Part shown: in pieces, positions 1 to 12,316 of the stretch | Layout of the letters: each line of letters begins with the position of its first letter | Position numbering within the stretch: the first letter of the stretch is position 1 | From: Beta vulgaris subsp. vulgaris | Taxonomy: Eukaryota; Streptophyta; Magnoliopsida; Caryophyllales; Amaranthaceae | NCBI RefSeq assembly: GCF_026745355.1 | Contig: NC_079202.1 | Span: 51,546,169-51,610,168, forward strand | Reading direction: 5' to 3' | DNA: 64,000 nt | Notes under the pieces: generated by a model | The model's database searches: none | What the model was told of the DNA's origin: nothing | Seen by the model: only the letters and a program-made list of their open reading frames with translations | Translations under genes and position numbers: made by a program

Positions 1-97
1 ATGTGAACTTGTTGATTTATATGGGATAGGATATATACTCCTAACAACTAGGCTACTACACCTAACAATAACCTTTCATCAACTTCTCAATCGAGTA

Positions 98-915
98 TGC
101 TTGCATGATAACAAAGACGAACAACACATCTTCCGGTTTTGTCCTCTTGCTATGGAAGTATGGGAGGGGTCTGGGCTTCACATCCATCCGTCTGATCGTC
201 CCTCAATGCGGTTGGCTCAATGGATAGTTTTCTGGATTGAAAAATTCTTTAGGGAAGATGGTTACCAGGGTCTACGGGTGCCTATGTTCATTAGTAACCT
301 GTGGGCAATCTGGAAAACGAGAAATGATCAAGTGTTTCGTCAAATACGGGCCACCTTAGAAGTCTTTCATATTCACGCCTCAGAAAGTGGTCGCCAACAC
401 ACTAGGTTCATTGAGGACGATGTTCCGAAGGTCAACCCACCACCAGCACCCAACTACGCTTCCCCCCGGGATTCATAATTGCTAATCTAGGACAGTTTCA
501 ACTACAGAGCCCGGAGGTGATTATACAAATCGATGGGTCTTGGGACAAAACATCGGGGCATGGAGGCGCCTCTTGGGTTGCTATGCAACACCTGATCCCT
601 TTACAGAACCAAGGTAAATTCGTGTATGCGTCTTCGGCCCTCCAAACAGAAGCAATGGCATGTCTTTCGGCTATTAAATGGATCCACACAACAGGGTTAT
701 CCAACATTCAGATTATCACGGATTCAGAGCTCCTTGTCCGATACTTGGCGTCCAACGCAAATGCAAACATCTCCATAGCTCACACTCTGTCAGATATTAG
801 GGAGGCTTCGTCTTCCTTTCTTAGTTGTTGCATTATGAAAGTAAGTAGGGCTCAAGTCCAACAGGCCCACGAGTTAGCTAGTTATTGTCGTATGCACAGG
901 ATAAATGTAGGGTAA
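98..915 (+). pseudogene. LINE ORF2 remnant: zf-RVT tail plus RNase H domain
   Basis: Two open stretches in different frames (about 101-478 and 517-915) together match the C-terminal part of a plant L1 ORF2. The first has the zinc-finger-like segment with HIFRFCPLA and the LWAIWKTRN block. The second begins with the RNase H signature IQIDGSW, followed by an acidic residue in TEAMACLSA and an Asp in ITDSELLV, the usual D/E/D catalytic set. The frame changes near 465, beside a run of six C, and the upstream frame stops at 476-478. The whole RT and endonuclease parts are missing, so it cannot be autonomous. Confidence 0.85.
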
Positions 916-960
916 GTTTGTTCTTGCACGTTTCCTCGATGTCAAAAAAAAAAAAAAAAA
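98..960 (+). mobile_element. 5'-truncated LINE (L1-type) insertion with poly(A) tail and TSD
   Basis: Only the 3' end of a non-LTR retrotransposon is present: a zinc-finger-like reverse-transcriptase tail and an RNase H domain, ending in about 17 A residues at 944-960. The 17-bp direct repeat AACTTCTCAATCGAGTA lies immediately on both sides (81-97 and 961-977), which marks target-primed insertion and fixes both ends. The element is a diverged relative of the larger LINE at 36.4-40.1 kb, sharing the LWAIW...RN and RNase H blocks. If the protease gene at 1.9-3.8 kb continues to the left, this insertion lies in one of its introns. Confidence 0.9.
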
Positions 961-977
961 AACTTCTCAATCGAGTA

Positions 978-1925
978 CAAATCATTTAAGATAATAAAGA
1001 GTTCACTTACGAAGGGATTGAAGCTTGTTGGGTCTCTCAGAATTAGTGATCCTGTGCGAGATAGATTAGAGAAAAAATTTCTTACCACGTAGTTCCCAAA
1101 AGGAGATCCAAAAAAAATGAAAAGTTACCCTACAATACACGAACTCAACCTAGGACCGATCCTTGTAACTTGTAAAACGCAATTGAGTGATCGCTCCTTC
1201 CCTTTGTACTTTTTTCCTTCCCCTTTTAATTTTGAAAAGTGTAACAAATCTTTCTTAGACATTCTAAATTATACTGTATGTCCTGTAAGAAAAAAAATTA
1301 CCATATGTCCTTCAAACAAAAATAGTACCATTGTGAATATTTTTTCTGAACGAATGGACAATATACGTTTAATTTTTTAGAATTAGAACATAATTGATAA
1401 GACTTGTATGGCGCTTGTCCATATTTTACCATGATGCATCTAAAGTTTCAAATGTTTTATAAATGTATTTTGTATTATTCCCTTTGTATCGCTTTGAGTA
1501 GACTACATCACTGTTACTATAATCAAAATTAGTTATACACTTCTTCGTATTCATCTCAAAAAAATATCAACACCCTCCCTTGAATGTTAGCATAACAAGT
1601 TTTTTTTGTCCTTTTGGTTGAAAGAAAGGGTAATGATATGTACGAGATTCAAGTGGACGGATGCATGTTAACCAAATTAGCTGGTATAATCATGGAGGAG
1701 GTCCGTGGTAGCCATGATTAGAGATTGAATTTCGTTTATATCACTACATTTGTGACTCCTTTTACACCTTAAGAAAAGGTGTAAGAACTCAATCTTAGAT
1801 TTCGGATACCAATTCCAAAGACTTCATTTGCTAAATTGTTTACCTTCAGCATTCAAACACATAAGCTAATAGCCTAATATTATACCATGCAGTATGTGCA
1901 TAATAATAAAGTGCATGTAAATTAC
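978..1925. other. AT-rich non-coding stretch, no gene recognised
   Basis: No coding exon, RNA gene or clean repeat was seen. The next protease exon expected on the minus strand, which would carry the catalytic His region, was looked for here and not found. The stretch is therefore either a long intron or the far side of a truncation. Confidence 0.5.
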
Positions 1926-3834
<1,909 letters not shown>

Positions 3835-3894
3835 GACTACTACTTTCTGAGTACGGTGCCTTCTTGTTGTGTAGTATTGTGGGCCTTTAGTACA

Positions 3895-3902
3895 ATTATA
3901 TA
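3895..3902 (-). promoter_or_regulatory. Putative TATA box of the protease gene
   Basis: TATATAAT on the minus strand lies about 60 bp upstream of the protease ATG at 3834, a normal plant spacing once a short 5' UTR is allowed for. Position and sequence are the only support. Confidence 0.45.
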
Positions 3903-4105
3903 GTAGATTGAGATAATATCATTTTCATTGGATATACTAAAAAGCTAATTTAATTGGTAAAGTTTTTTAGAGGTAGTAGCGTTGAGATAAGAGATCAAAT
4001 CTTGTTCCTGTTAATGTATTTTGGGTCTCGATAACCCCTAAAGAAGTATAACGAAGATGTAGTTTTTTGTTGCTTGCATTTTGTAGTGCATCATCTTGAA
4101 CAGGG

Positions 4106-4375
4106 TATATATACTAATATATTAAAAGGCGTTCTTAAACAAAGAGCGATGACACATGGCGCTCTCCCTTAAAGTGTTAACTCCATGTAATCGACATACA
4201 ATAGAAAAATTAATTAGTGCATTGTATAAGATTTGATTTCGTGATCTTAAACTTATGTATTAACGTCTTAACCACTAAATTAAATCAAGTCATATTTGGT
4301 GTTAATATTTTAAAGTAAAACATTAATAGATGAAAATTTTAAAAATTCGAGGCATAGTCCGAGCCTATAAACTAG
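4106..4375 (+). mobile_element. Possible non-autonomous Helitron-like element
   Basis: The left end resembles plant Helitron 5' ends (TATATTAAAAGGCG), followed by a stretch with GACACATGGC. The right end has a short hairpin-capable segment (AGGC...GCCT) and then CTAG just before T at 4372-4376. The canonical initial TC is missing, so the left boundary is uncertain. Confidence 0.35.
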
Positions 4376-4480
4376 TATGAACATACATATATAAAGTGAT
4401 ATGTACATCATCAAAAGCCAACATCGTATAAGGGTAATTTGGGGTGATCATATCATACTGGATAAAGTATACTCGTTATA

Positions 4481-4741
4481 TACTTCCTCCATTCCAAATT
4501 AAATGCAACAATTCCACTTGCTTACTATTTACATTTTTCACTTTGACTAAGATTTGTGATTTATACATAATGAAAAACATAGTCAAGTGGGATCTTGTTA
4601 GATTAGCCTTGTGACATACTTTCATAAAATGTAATTTTTATAATTGTTACTTATATGTAATTATAGATATTTATGGTCAAAATAATGTCTCGGCATGCGT
4701 AAAAATGAATTTGTTGCATTTAATTCGTAACAGAGGAAGTA
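4481..4741. mobile_element. Stowaway-like MITE
   Basis: The ends are inverted repeats (TACTTCCTCCATTCC... and ...CAGAGGAAGTA), both starting at TA dinucleotides. The interior carries the family hallmark GGGATCTTGTTAGATT seen in other copies of this window. Length is about 260 bp, with no coding potential. Confidence 0.8.
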
Positions 4742-4754
4742 CAAGATTTTTTTT

Positions 4755-4924
4755 TATGTTAACTTATATTCAACTTATTTTGACTTATTTCAAAAAAATA
4801 AGATAAGATAAGATAGATAATATATGATAAATTAAGAACAAAACGGATTAACTATGTTAGACAACACAATAAACTATATAATAAGTTAAGATAAGATAAG
4901 TACAAATAAGTTGAATAAAACATA
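4755..4924. mobile_element. AT-rich TIR MITE (ATTCAACTTATTT family)
   Basis: The termini TATGTT...ATTCAACTTATTT and AAATAAGTTGAATAA...CATA are inverted repeats around an interior of AAGATAAGATAAG words. Related sequence occurs near 49.4 kb, 61.2 kb and, shortened, near 19.7 kb. Confidence 0.65.
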
Positions 4925-6270
4925 GCTTTAAAGTGGGTAGAATTCAAGGTAACAGGGAAAGAAATATTATTGGATGTAATTATGTCCTGTACATCTATCA
5001 CTTAATTTTTATTTATATAGTACTAAAAACATTAATTATTGGTGTTGCTTCATTTATATTATCTTTCATCTCAAATATATATTCTTATGATATTAATTTT
5101 TGTATGATTAGCTATGCATTTACCTCAATGTAAATGTTCAAGGTATCAATTTATTTCTTTCATAATTGATACAATTATTCTTTTCATAATTATTACAATT
5201 ATATAAATATAACTAAAGATATATAATGATAAAAGTTATTTGTTGGCAAATGTAATCGTTAAAGTATTACAATGGCGTTTAAAAATCTTGTAGAATTAAA
5301 GAAAATTGTTCCGTTGACCGCAACCTTGTCAAGTATATAGGACTATAGGAGGAACATACATGTTACCAACTTTTCCTCATTTCAGAGGAAGTAAAATTTT
5401 CATTTAAAGAAATCCTTAATTTTCTTGATCTTATGTTAGATGTATTAAATAGATCAAGGGAACAACTATATGACATTGACTTATTGAGATGGTCTAAATA
5501 AAAATTTGGAAAATGTATAATTTTGCAATAGATACTTAGTAAAAAAAAAATTAGGGGTTAAGTTACTCAACTATCAACCAATGAGCACTAAACTTTCAGC
5601 AACCACAAACGTATCTTGTCTTGAAATACAAGTGAATATTAAGCATCAACTATGCTGCCAAAAAAAAGAATTAAGCACGAACTAGGCTGCAGTTTGTAAT
5701 ATGAAATACGGTAAGCATGTGGAGAAATAGTAGTTTATACAAATGCCAGTATGTTTGTCTTACGCACTAAAACTTCGTTTTACGCACCGAACTTTGTTCA
5801 GCCAAGCAATTATACAATAGGTAAGCCAGCAATGGCGGCGAAAATTGTTTAAGGCTCTAAGCTAAAGATATGGAGATTGTCTCACTTTTTTGTATTATTA
5901 TATGTAGTGGCAGATCTAGAATTTGGAGTTAGGAGTAGCGTAATATTGCGATATCACCGAATATCCAAAAAATGGACCAAGATGACTAAATTCAAATGTT
6001 ACAAAATCCAAATCCAACTTCGAAATATTTTATAAAAGACAATTATCATTGTCCAATACGAGTTTTCAAATTTTGGAACTGATTGACAATCACATCAAGT
6101 TTCGCATTTGATAAAAAAAAGCTTCGATTACAATTGACTCGATTTTTCTTAGGTGTCCTTTTTGAAAAACAACTTGAAATATCCCTTTCTTGTTTTCTCT
6201 TCATGATTCCGAACTACATATATATACACTATACATAACACAAGAATATGCAAATCCATTTAACTAGTAA
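4925..6270. other. AT-rich intergenic DNA, nothing supported
   Basis: Both strands were read; no coding exon, tRNA or clean terminal repeat was seen. The part at 5900-6230 contains phrases common in degenerate plant repeats (GGCAGATCTAGAATTTGGAG) but no boundaries could be placed. Confidence 0.5.
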
Positions 6271-6274
6271 TTGA

Positions 6275-6393
6275 GCAGCAAGTGATAGCCTAGTGGTATT
6301 GACATCACCTTCGATCCCATAGGTCACGAGGTCGAGTCTCACCCCTTGCAAGGAAAGATCCCCAATTTCCCCCCTTCCTTGCAAGGGACTTCA
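6275..6393 (+). mobile_element. tRNA-like SINE remnant
   Basis: A pol III A-box match, TAGCCTAGTGG (6286-6296), is followed 34 nt later by a B-box-like GGTCGAGTCTC (6330-6340), the arrangement of tRNA-derived SINEs. No target-site duplication or A tail could be found, perhaps because the GC-rich element beginning near 6399 lies across its 3' end. Confidence 0.5.
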
Positions 6394-6398
6394 TCTTA

Positions 6399-6656
6399 CC
6401 TAGATGTGTGCATGGGCCGGGCCGGGCCGACACGAGCCCGCTTGAAGCCCGACTTGTTGTCCACTACGTGGGCCGCGGGCCTGTCACGGTCAAGAAATTT
6501 TATTTCAACCCCGCACCGGCACAAGCCCGCGTGGGCCGGCCCGCGGGCCGAACGCTCCTTTCCTTTGTTGACCGTGACAGGTCCGCGGCCCATGTAGCGG
6601 ACAACGGGCCGGGCCCAAATCGTGCCGGCCCGGCCAGGCCCATGCCCACTTCTAGG
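6399..6656. mobile_element. GC-rich foldback (MITE-like) element
   Basis: The two ends form long imperfect inverted arms of roughly 95 bp. CCTAGATGTG...GCATGGGCC at the left pairs with the reverse complement of GGCCCATGCCCACTTCTAGG at the right. Inner blocks GGGCCGCGGGCCTGTCACGG and its partner also match. The arms flank a loop of about 70 bp. TIRs starting TAGAAGTGGGCA resemble hAT elements, but no 8-bp TSD was found. The open frames here merely reflect GC-richness. Confidence 0.75.
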
Positions 6657-6827
6657 GATGATAATTAGATTTGCCCTTTAAACCTAATAAAGGGGGTTAA
6701 AAGGGTAAGTGAAGGGCAATTATAAAATTGTCCTCTTAGCCTGAGAGGGCATATCACAGTCCACAGGATTATTTTGAGTTACCCTCTTTGGACTTTGATC
6801 TTATATGTTGTAGTGTATGCATGAGTC

Positions 6828-6975
6828 AATACTGAGCATTAAGCACTGACGCAAGAATTGGTGCGCAGAAGCCCATGTTCATCTCTCTCAATTCTCATTC
6901 ACTGCCAAAACTTCCATAACCATCTTTTTCTCCTCCCTTCTTCTTACCTCCACCAAACTCCAATCCACTAAAATT
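6828..6975 (+). pseudogene. Broken duplicate of the 5' end of the CRM-domain gene
   Basis: This stretch aligns with 13057-13245, the 5' leader and first codons of the CRM gene. Shared blocks include ATTGGTGCGCA, CCCATGTTCATCTCT, AAAACTTCCATAACCATC and TCCTCCCTTCTTCTT. A 20-bp piece just before the ATG is missing here, and the frame after the ATG soon stops, so no transit peptide can be made. Homology ends near 6975. It is either the stub of an ancient local duplication or a captured promoter fragment. Confidence 0.8.
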
Positions 6976-7135
6976 GTGGTAAGCAAATTATAATAATGAA
7001 CATAACATACATTTTTACGACTATGAGTCATAATTGAGAAATTACAATTTGAGTATATAATGCTATATACTACTATACTAGTTCATTAGGTGTACCCTTT
7101 AATAGTTTAATTATACGGAAAACTTCCTTAATTAG

Positions 7136-7376
7136 TACTACCTCCATTTCTTATGGATCTACTCACCTTTTTACCTTGACACTATTCATATACTTCACTT
7201 TGACAAAATGTAGTCATGTGTGATCTTGTTAGATTCGTCTCAACATAAAAAAATTCTAAATATCAAGTTTTTATAATTTTAACTTGTTCATAATTAAAGA
7301 CGTTATTAATAATAGTCAAATCTTGGTGTTTGTAAGCGTGAAAGTTAAACTATGTACATTAAAAAGAAACAAAGTA
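7136..7376. mobile_element. Stowaway-like MITE, degenerate right end
   Basis: It begins TACTACCTCCATTTC and ends AAAGAAACAAAGTA. The interior has the same GTGATCTTGTTAGATTCGTC core as the other copies here. The right terminus has lost most of the GGAGG motif. Confidence 0.65.
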
Positions 7377-7674
7377 TAAATTACTATTATTATTATTTGT
7401 ATAAGTAGGAATACAAATAAGAACAAGAACTATACTATTTATTTTTCAGGCAAATAAGTATACTATTATACATTACTAGAAAAGTTACACCTTATGGCCG
7501 CGATGGTATTCCCAGCATTGATTCAGGTCATAAGCCTTATTCATAAACGTTCGGGTGCCTTTTCTAGTTAGCTAGGCTAGCAATTTGATCGTGCACGGAT
7601 AACATTGCTTTTCTTATTGGGGATTCCTTTATTATAGCTAGCTAGTTTTAGTCTACTAGGGAATAGAGTACTAC

Positions 7675-7977
7675 TCAAGGAACACTAACGTGAATAACGT
7701 CACCAGCGCCAAGGGCACCCAGGACGTTACCAACCATGTCGGCAACGTTGTTAAGAGAGCCCTGAACGAAGTCACCAACGCTGCCAAGCATTTCGCGAAC
7801 TAGTAGGGAGGCCTCTCGTATTCCATCGACACTACCAGAAGTATAGTTTTTGTTGCTGAATTCAGTGAGAGCATGAGTAGTATTTTTAGTAAAACTCACA
7901 ATGTTCCTAGCTCCAAATGCACACTGGCTGCAGATAACCAATAGTAAAACAACAAATACAACAAAGCACCTTGCCAT
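7675..7977 (-). CDS. Small secreted protein, unknown function (100 aa)
   Basis: A single-exon frame on the minus strand with a strong N-terminal signal peptide (residues 1-22, core CFVVFVVLLLVICSQCAFG) and no later membrane segment. The mature part, about 78 residues, holds two N-glycosylation sequons (NTT and NYT) and an amphipathic, Gly/Val-rich C-terminal half (VGDFVQGSLNNVADMVGNVLG). It has few cysteines, so it is not a typical cysteine-rich peptide or lipid-transfer protein. I do not recognise the family. Support for a real gene is the signal peptide, a TATA box about 70 bp upstream and the absence of repeat features across it. Secretion is predicted, function is not. Confidence 0.6.
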   Translation of the reverse strand: MARCFVVFVVLLLVICSQCAFGARNIVSFTKNTTHALTEFSNKNYTSGSVDGIREASLLVREMLGSVGDFVQGSLNNVADMVGNVLGALGAGDVIHVSVP

Positions 7978-8045
7978 TTTTAATTAATTTCTATCTGATC
8001 TCTCTTTATTATTGCTTGGTTGATCAGAGTTTCAACTTTGATGTG

Positions 8046-8053
8046 TATATATA
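8046..8053 (-). promoter_or_regulatory. TATA box of the small secreted-protein gene
   Basis: TATATATA lies about 70 bp upstream of the ATG at 7977 on the minus strand, with a short CT-rich leader between them. Confidence 0.55.
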
Positions 8054-8569
8054 GAGAGAGATCAGAGCTACATTATTAATTATCAAGCTAAGGGTTGTTC
8101 AATTAAAAGTACGTGATCAATTTGAATTAGGATACATATTAGCTCAGATGATTTGCTACTACTCATCATAATTCATGAAACGTGAAAAGTAAGTAAGCTT
8201 GAATTGGATAATTGATTGAATTAAATCGGATTCTCTCCCGTTCTTCTTTAATATGTAATTGATATGTATAAGTACAATCACCATGAACTTTCATAATCAC
8301 TACTATTATCTAGTAGAGATCATATACATATTATTGTATCGCACTTGTATAATATTATAATAAGATACAATAATGTCACGTTATTCATTGATTATTCCAA
8401 ATGATGGCACACTATGTTGGTTTCGTGTACGAAAGTTGGGTATGCATCAATGCAAATTTTTAGTATTCAAAGACTTAATACATCCCATTTCCTACATTGG
8501 AGAGATAAGAGAGAGTTACCTAGGGAGAATATATATGAGTTCATCACAACTTCAATAATACATATGAGC

Positions 8570-8690
8570 GACAGAGCGATGTCTTTTCGGAAGGAGCCCA
8601 AAAACAAATTTATGCGAGATTAAAGTGGACAATCATACTAATGGTGTACTTGTAGGTGCGCTCATGGGCCTACAAATGGTATCAAAGCTG
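8570..8690 (+). mobile_element. LTR-retrotransposon remnant with primer-binding-site-like motif
   Basis: TGGTATCAAAGC (8677-8688) is close to the initiator-tRNA-Met primer site of plant LTR elements and lies just after a possible LTR end in TACA. A second, poorer match, TGGTATCACAGC, follows at about 8774. No 5' boundary or coding part was found. Confidence 0.4.
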
Positions 8691-8826
8691 ATGGTGGATC
8701 CCATGGTTGGCGACCTTGCGATAGAAAATTTATGCTTGTTCTTGTTTAAACCACCATTAATTCCTAATAAGTGGTATCACAGCTAGGTTATTACTAGTAT
8801 TGAGTCGGTAATTCGTGAACAATTTT

Positions 8827-8932
8827 TAGATTGGGTATGGGTGCATGTATGAGTGTCTATAGATTGAGTATGGGTGCATGTATGAGTGTTTATAGATTAA
8901 GTATGGGTGAATGTATGAGTGTCTAATGCGAT
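8827..8932 (+). repeat. Tandem repeat, about 33-35 bp unit, three copies
   Basis: The phrase TAGATT(G/A)(A/G)GTATGGGTG(C/A)ATGTATGAGTGT recurs three times with minor changes. Confidence 0.8.
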
Positions 8933-8980
8933 TCGCAAAATTTTGTATTCCTAGACTTAGATGTACTAATATTCTATAAT

Positions 8981-9260
8981 CATTAGTAAAATAAATGCTT
9001 ATTACTGCGGATATTAAGTGGCCTATTAGCGCGGTTTTGGCCGCGCAACAATTAAAGGGGCAGCAATAGGTAACTAATATATTGTTGCGGTTTTAAACCG
9101 CAGCAATATTTGAACATATTGCTGTGTTTTGGGTAAAACCACGGCAATATATTTATTATTTATTAAACACGTACAACATATTGTTGCGGTTTTGGCTAGA
9201 AACCGCAGCAATAGCTTGGCCTATTACTGCGTTTGTTTCCCAAAACCACAGCAATACGTC
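8981..9260 (+). mobile_element. CACTA-type transposon terminus with subterminal hairpin comb
   Basis: The first bases, CATTAGTAAAATAAATGC, resemble a CACTA terminus (compare CACTAGTGGAAAAATAAG at 63216) with one change in the diagnostic pentamer. About 240 bp of inverted units follow: at least four hairpins with arms like TATTGCTGCGGTTTT and AAACCGCAGCAATA. Such subterminal repeats bind the transposase in CACTA elements. The opposite end was not found, so this is probably a decayed or deleted copy. Confidence 0.65.
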
Positions 9261-10749
9261 CTGGTCAGGTAAAAAAAAAAATTTTTTTGAAATTTCGCAA
9301 TTAAATTTGAAATATTAAAACCATGCCACTAACCCAACCACTATCTACCAAATTCGCAAACAAACTGAAGATGAAATGACATGAATTTCATTAATATATA
9401 AAGATAAAAAAAAACTAGTTGCATAAATAATACAAAAGATCAAAAAGTAAAATGAAAAAGCAAAAATGACAAAACAACTATTACAACTTGATAGTCTAAT
9501 TACAAAAATTATAATAAAAACAAAAAATAAGAAACTGATCTTAAAAAACGAAAAAATCAAAAAAAATCCTAAAACAAAAAAACTACAAACAGATCTGAAA
9601 AACGAAAAAAAATCAAAAAAAAATCCTAACGCAAAAAATCACAAAGCGATCAAAAAAAATGATTCATGGCTTGAACGAACCACTCGTATCTCGAACGAAA
9701 ATTTAAAAAATTCTCGTTTCTCGAAACCTTGAGAACGATTCATGGCTCGCGTCTCAACCTTGACAACCGGATTTGACTATTTGAAACCCATTGCTGGTTG
9801 AGGACAATTCAAAAACCACTCATGTTTCTCGACGATTCGAAACCCATCTCGTTTCTCGACGATTCAAAACCCATTGCTGGTTGAGGGCGATTCAAAAACG
9901 AGTCATATTCATCACTCACCCTTGATCGTCGCGTCTCAACCACTCACGAACGAACCGAAACAACGTTGAAAGTTGAAACCGCAGAGGTGTACGTGGAAGA
10001 AAAAGTTGAAGCCTTCTATAGGCAAAGAACGAGAAGAACATTTTTCTCCATTCCAATAGCTTATGGGGCCTAGAATAGAGTAATATAAGAAGTTCTTGAG
10101 AGAAAGGATCAAAATTGACATTATATAATACCACCAATGCTTGAATAAGGTTCTAAATTATTGGATAACTGGATCTTAATATGTTGCAATTTCTTACTTG
10201 AACAAAAGATTAGATGTGCAGCACACCATACCTTTGCCATGGAAATGAGAAGATTGGAATAGGAACAAAAGAGGAAGATACAAAGTATCTTCCCACTAAA
10301 TGAACCAACTTGGACTTTACTGAAGAAATGAAAATCTCCACCAACGCACAACAAGCCACCATCAACCCTCAAATAGCCTATTCTCAGTACCGAAAGAACA
10401 AGAACATTCCAAACAACGAATAAAAAATCCAAATCATACCACTTCTAATTTATGTAACTATGTGATTGTATGTTAAGTTTGATATATATTATATGACATG
10501 AATAATAATAGTACTTAGTATGACTAAAGCTGTGATTATTATTATTAGTATTATTTTTCCTACGTATGATATATAGATGTATTTACTAATATGGTTGGAC
10601 TTGTTAATGTATACCATCGTATTAAGACTATACTAATATGGATAATGTAATTTAATGGGTACAACTGGTGAATTAATGATGTTAAAAAACGATATTATAA
10701 GTTGACATTGTGACTCTATATAGGAGGTTGTAATGATGGACCTAATGGT
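9261..10749. other. A-rich sequence, probable non-coding interior of the CACTA remnant
   Basis: It begins with an A/T run and A-rich sequence much like that following the CACTA end at 63.4 kb, including AGATCTGAAAAACGAAAAA. Between 9770 and 9900 a phrase containing CGATTCAAAACCCATTGCTGG is repeated. The longest open frame (10121-10432, minus) resembles nothing I know and lacks a convincing start context. No gene is supported. Confidence 0.45.
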
Positions 10750-10758
10750 TATTATGAA

Positions 10759-11875
10759 GGAAAAATTCACATCAATAATCCCAACTATGGAAACTCTTTC
10801 AATATTAATCCCCAACTAAGGATTTTCTAACTATATCAGTTCTCTTCCCAAATTGATCATCTACCTGTTATAACCTGTCTAGGCACAATCTAATTCACAT
10901 AATTTTTCTTTTTCTTTCTTCACGTCATTCTCTCTCTCTTTCCCTTCACACCTAGCAGCCACCATTTATCTCTCTCTTTCCTATGATCATGAAAAACCCA
11001 CATGCCACCTACCCTCCTCCTACTCACCACGCACCGACACCACCCCTCCACCAAAATCAACAACCACACGTCAACCGCCGCACCTCTCTCACTATCCTCA
11101 CCGCCTCGTTCTCCCCAACATCTTCCTGCAGTGCACATCCCCAACACCTCACTATCTTCCCCCGTCCACCCCTCAAACCCACCTCCAAACTCTACTCCGC
11201 CAACTCGGCCCCACCTTTACTCCCCAACCTCATCATCCCCTCCCTAAAAATTACAAAACCTTGACACCACCACAATCGTCAATGTCCTCGCCAACCACTG
11301 CTTATGGTATGAATACCCCCCTTATTATCCTCCCTCGTTTGCGACGCCTTCACCCCCTCATATCGAATAATTAACCGACGTCGACCAAAACCGACTTGTT
11401 GTTGGTGCTCAAGTACGGGATATAAATGCACGGATTTTAAACAGGCATGGTGTTTCGGGTGGGTTGTGGTTGTAGTTGCCGGCGTAATTGTTCTGGGTTT
11501 TTCTAGTGGGTTTGGGTAATTGTGGTTGTAATTGTGTAATGGTGGTTCTAGTAGGGTAGATTTTTTGCGTTAGTTGTGTAAGTGGTGGCGGTTGTGGTCG
11601 TGGGATGGTGGTTAACGGTGGGTGTGGTGGTGTGCGATGGTGGATACGGTGGTGTGTGGTAGTGGTCAACGGTGGTTAGGTGGTGGTGGTAGAATATTAA
11701 CTTAATTAAATAAATTAAGAAAAATTACAAAGTTTAGCTGCTTAGTAAGTCACTGGTCAGTTAGGATTGTTTCGGAAAGATGGATCCTATAGTTTGGATT
11801 ATACTGGAATACTCCTTAGTTGGGATTAGTATTGGAAAAGTGCCCATAGTCGGGATTGTTGATGTGAATTTTTCC
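10759..11875. mobile_element. Non-autonomous Mutator-like element with 9-bp TSD
   Basis: Long terminal inverted repeats (about 110 bp, starting GGAAAAATTCACATCAA) face each other at 10759 and 11875. They are flanked by a perfect 9-bp duplication, TATTATGAA (10750-10758 and 11876-11884), the hallmark of the Mutator superfamily. The left half of the interior is C-rich (CCACC/CCTCC words) and the right half is G-rich (GGTGGTGG). No transposase is present. The C-rich frame at 10983-11264 might be a captured gene fragment, as in Pack-MULEs, but I cannot identify a donor. Confidence 0.88.
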
Positions 11876-11884
11876 TATTATGAA

Positions 11885-12220
11885 TTATAAACGTTGATTA
11901 TTGTGGACTTGGATGCTCCATAGGTGATGAACAGTACTTGATTCTTATTCTATTACAGCACTTTATTGTCTTCCTCCTAATACTATTGGTGCGCATTGCG
12001 GGTTCCTAGCTATTAGATTAGTGAGGGGTGTGCAAACTAGGGACCTTTTGCAAAACAATATTGGCCATTATTCTTAATTTATTTGGGTGTGACCCATGTT
12101 GAAGTAGGTGGTTACTGGGATTAGTCTCGGCCTACTGCGTTCGATTCCCCTCTAAAAATTAAATTTGATGTTGTGTAACTCATATAAACTTGAAGTATTT
12201 AAATTGTCTAAGTGTATTAT
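11885..12220. other. Intergenic DNA, nothing recognised
   Basis: No coding signal, terminal repeat or RNA gene was seen between the Mutator-like TSD and the minisatellite. Confidence 0.5.
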
Positions 12221-12316
12221 ATACTTGTCCGTATTATGTTATACTTGTCTGTATTGCATTATACTTGTCCGTATTATATTATACTTGTCTGTATTGTGTT
12301 ATACTTGTCTGTATGT
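12221..12316 (+). repeat. 20-bp minisatellite, about 4.8 units
   Basis: The unit ATACTTGTC(C/T)GTATTRTRTT repeats head to tail in exact 20-bp register, with changes mostly at the C/T and purine positions. Confidence 0.9.

Noticed and set aside
6346..6668. Frames rich in Gly, Arg and Pro on both strands
   Set aside because: GC-rich foldback element; openness follows from the scarcity of AT-rich stops.
10920..11669. Pro/Thr/His-rich and Gly/Trp-rich frames
   Set aside because: They result from the C-rich and G-rich halves of a Mutator-like element. No domain, start context or splice support was found.
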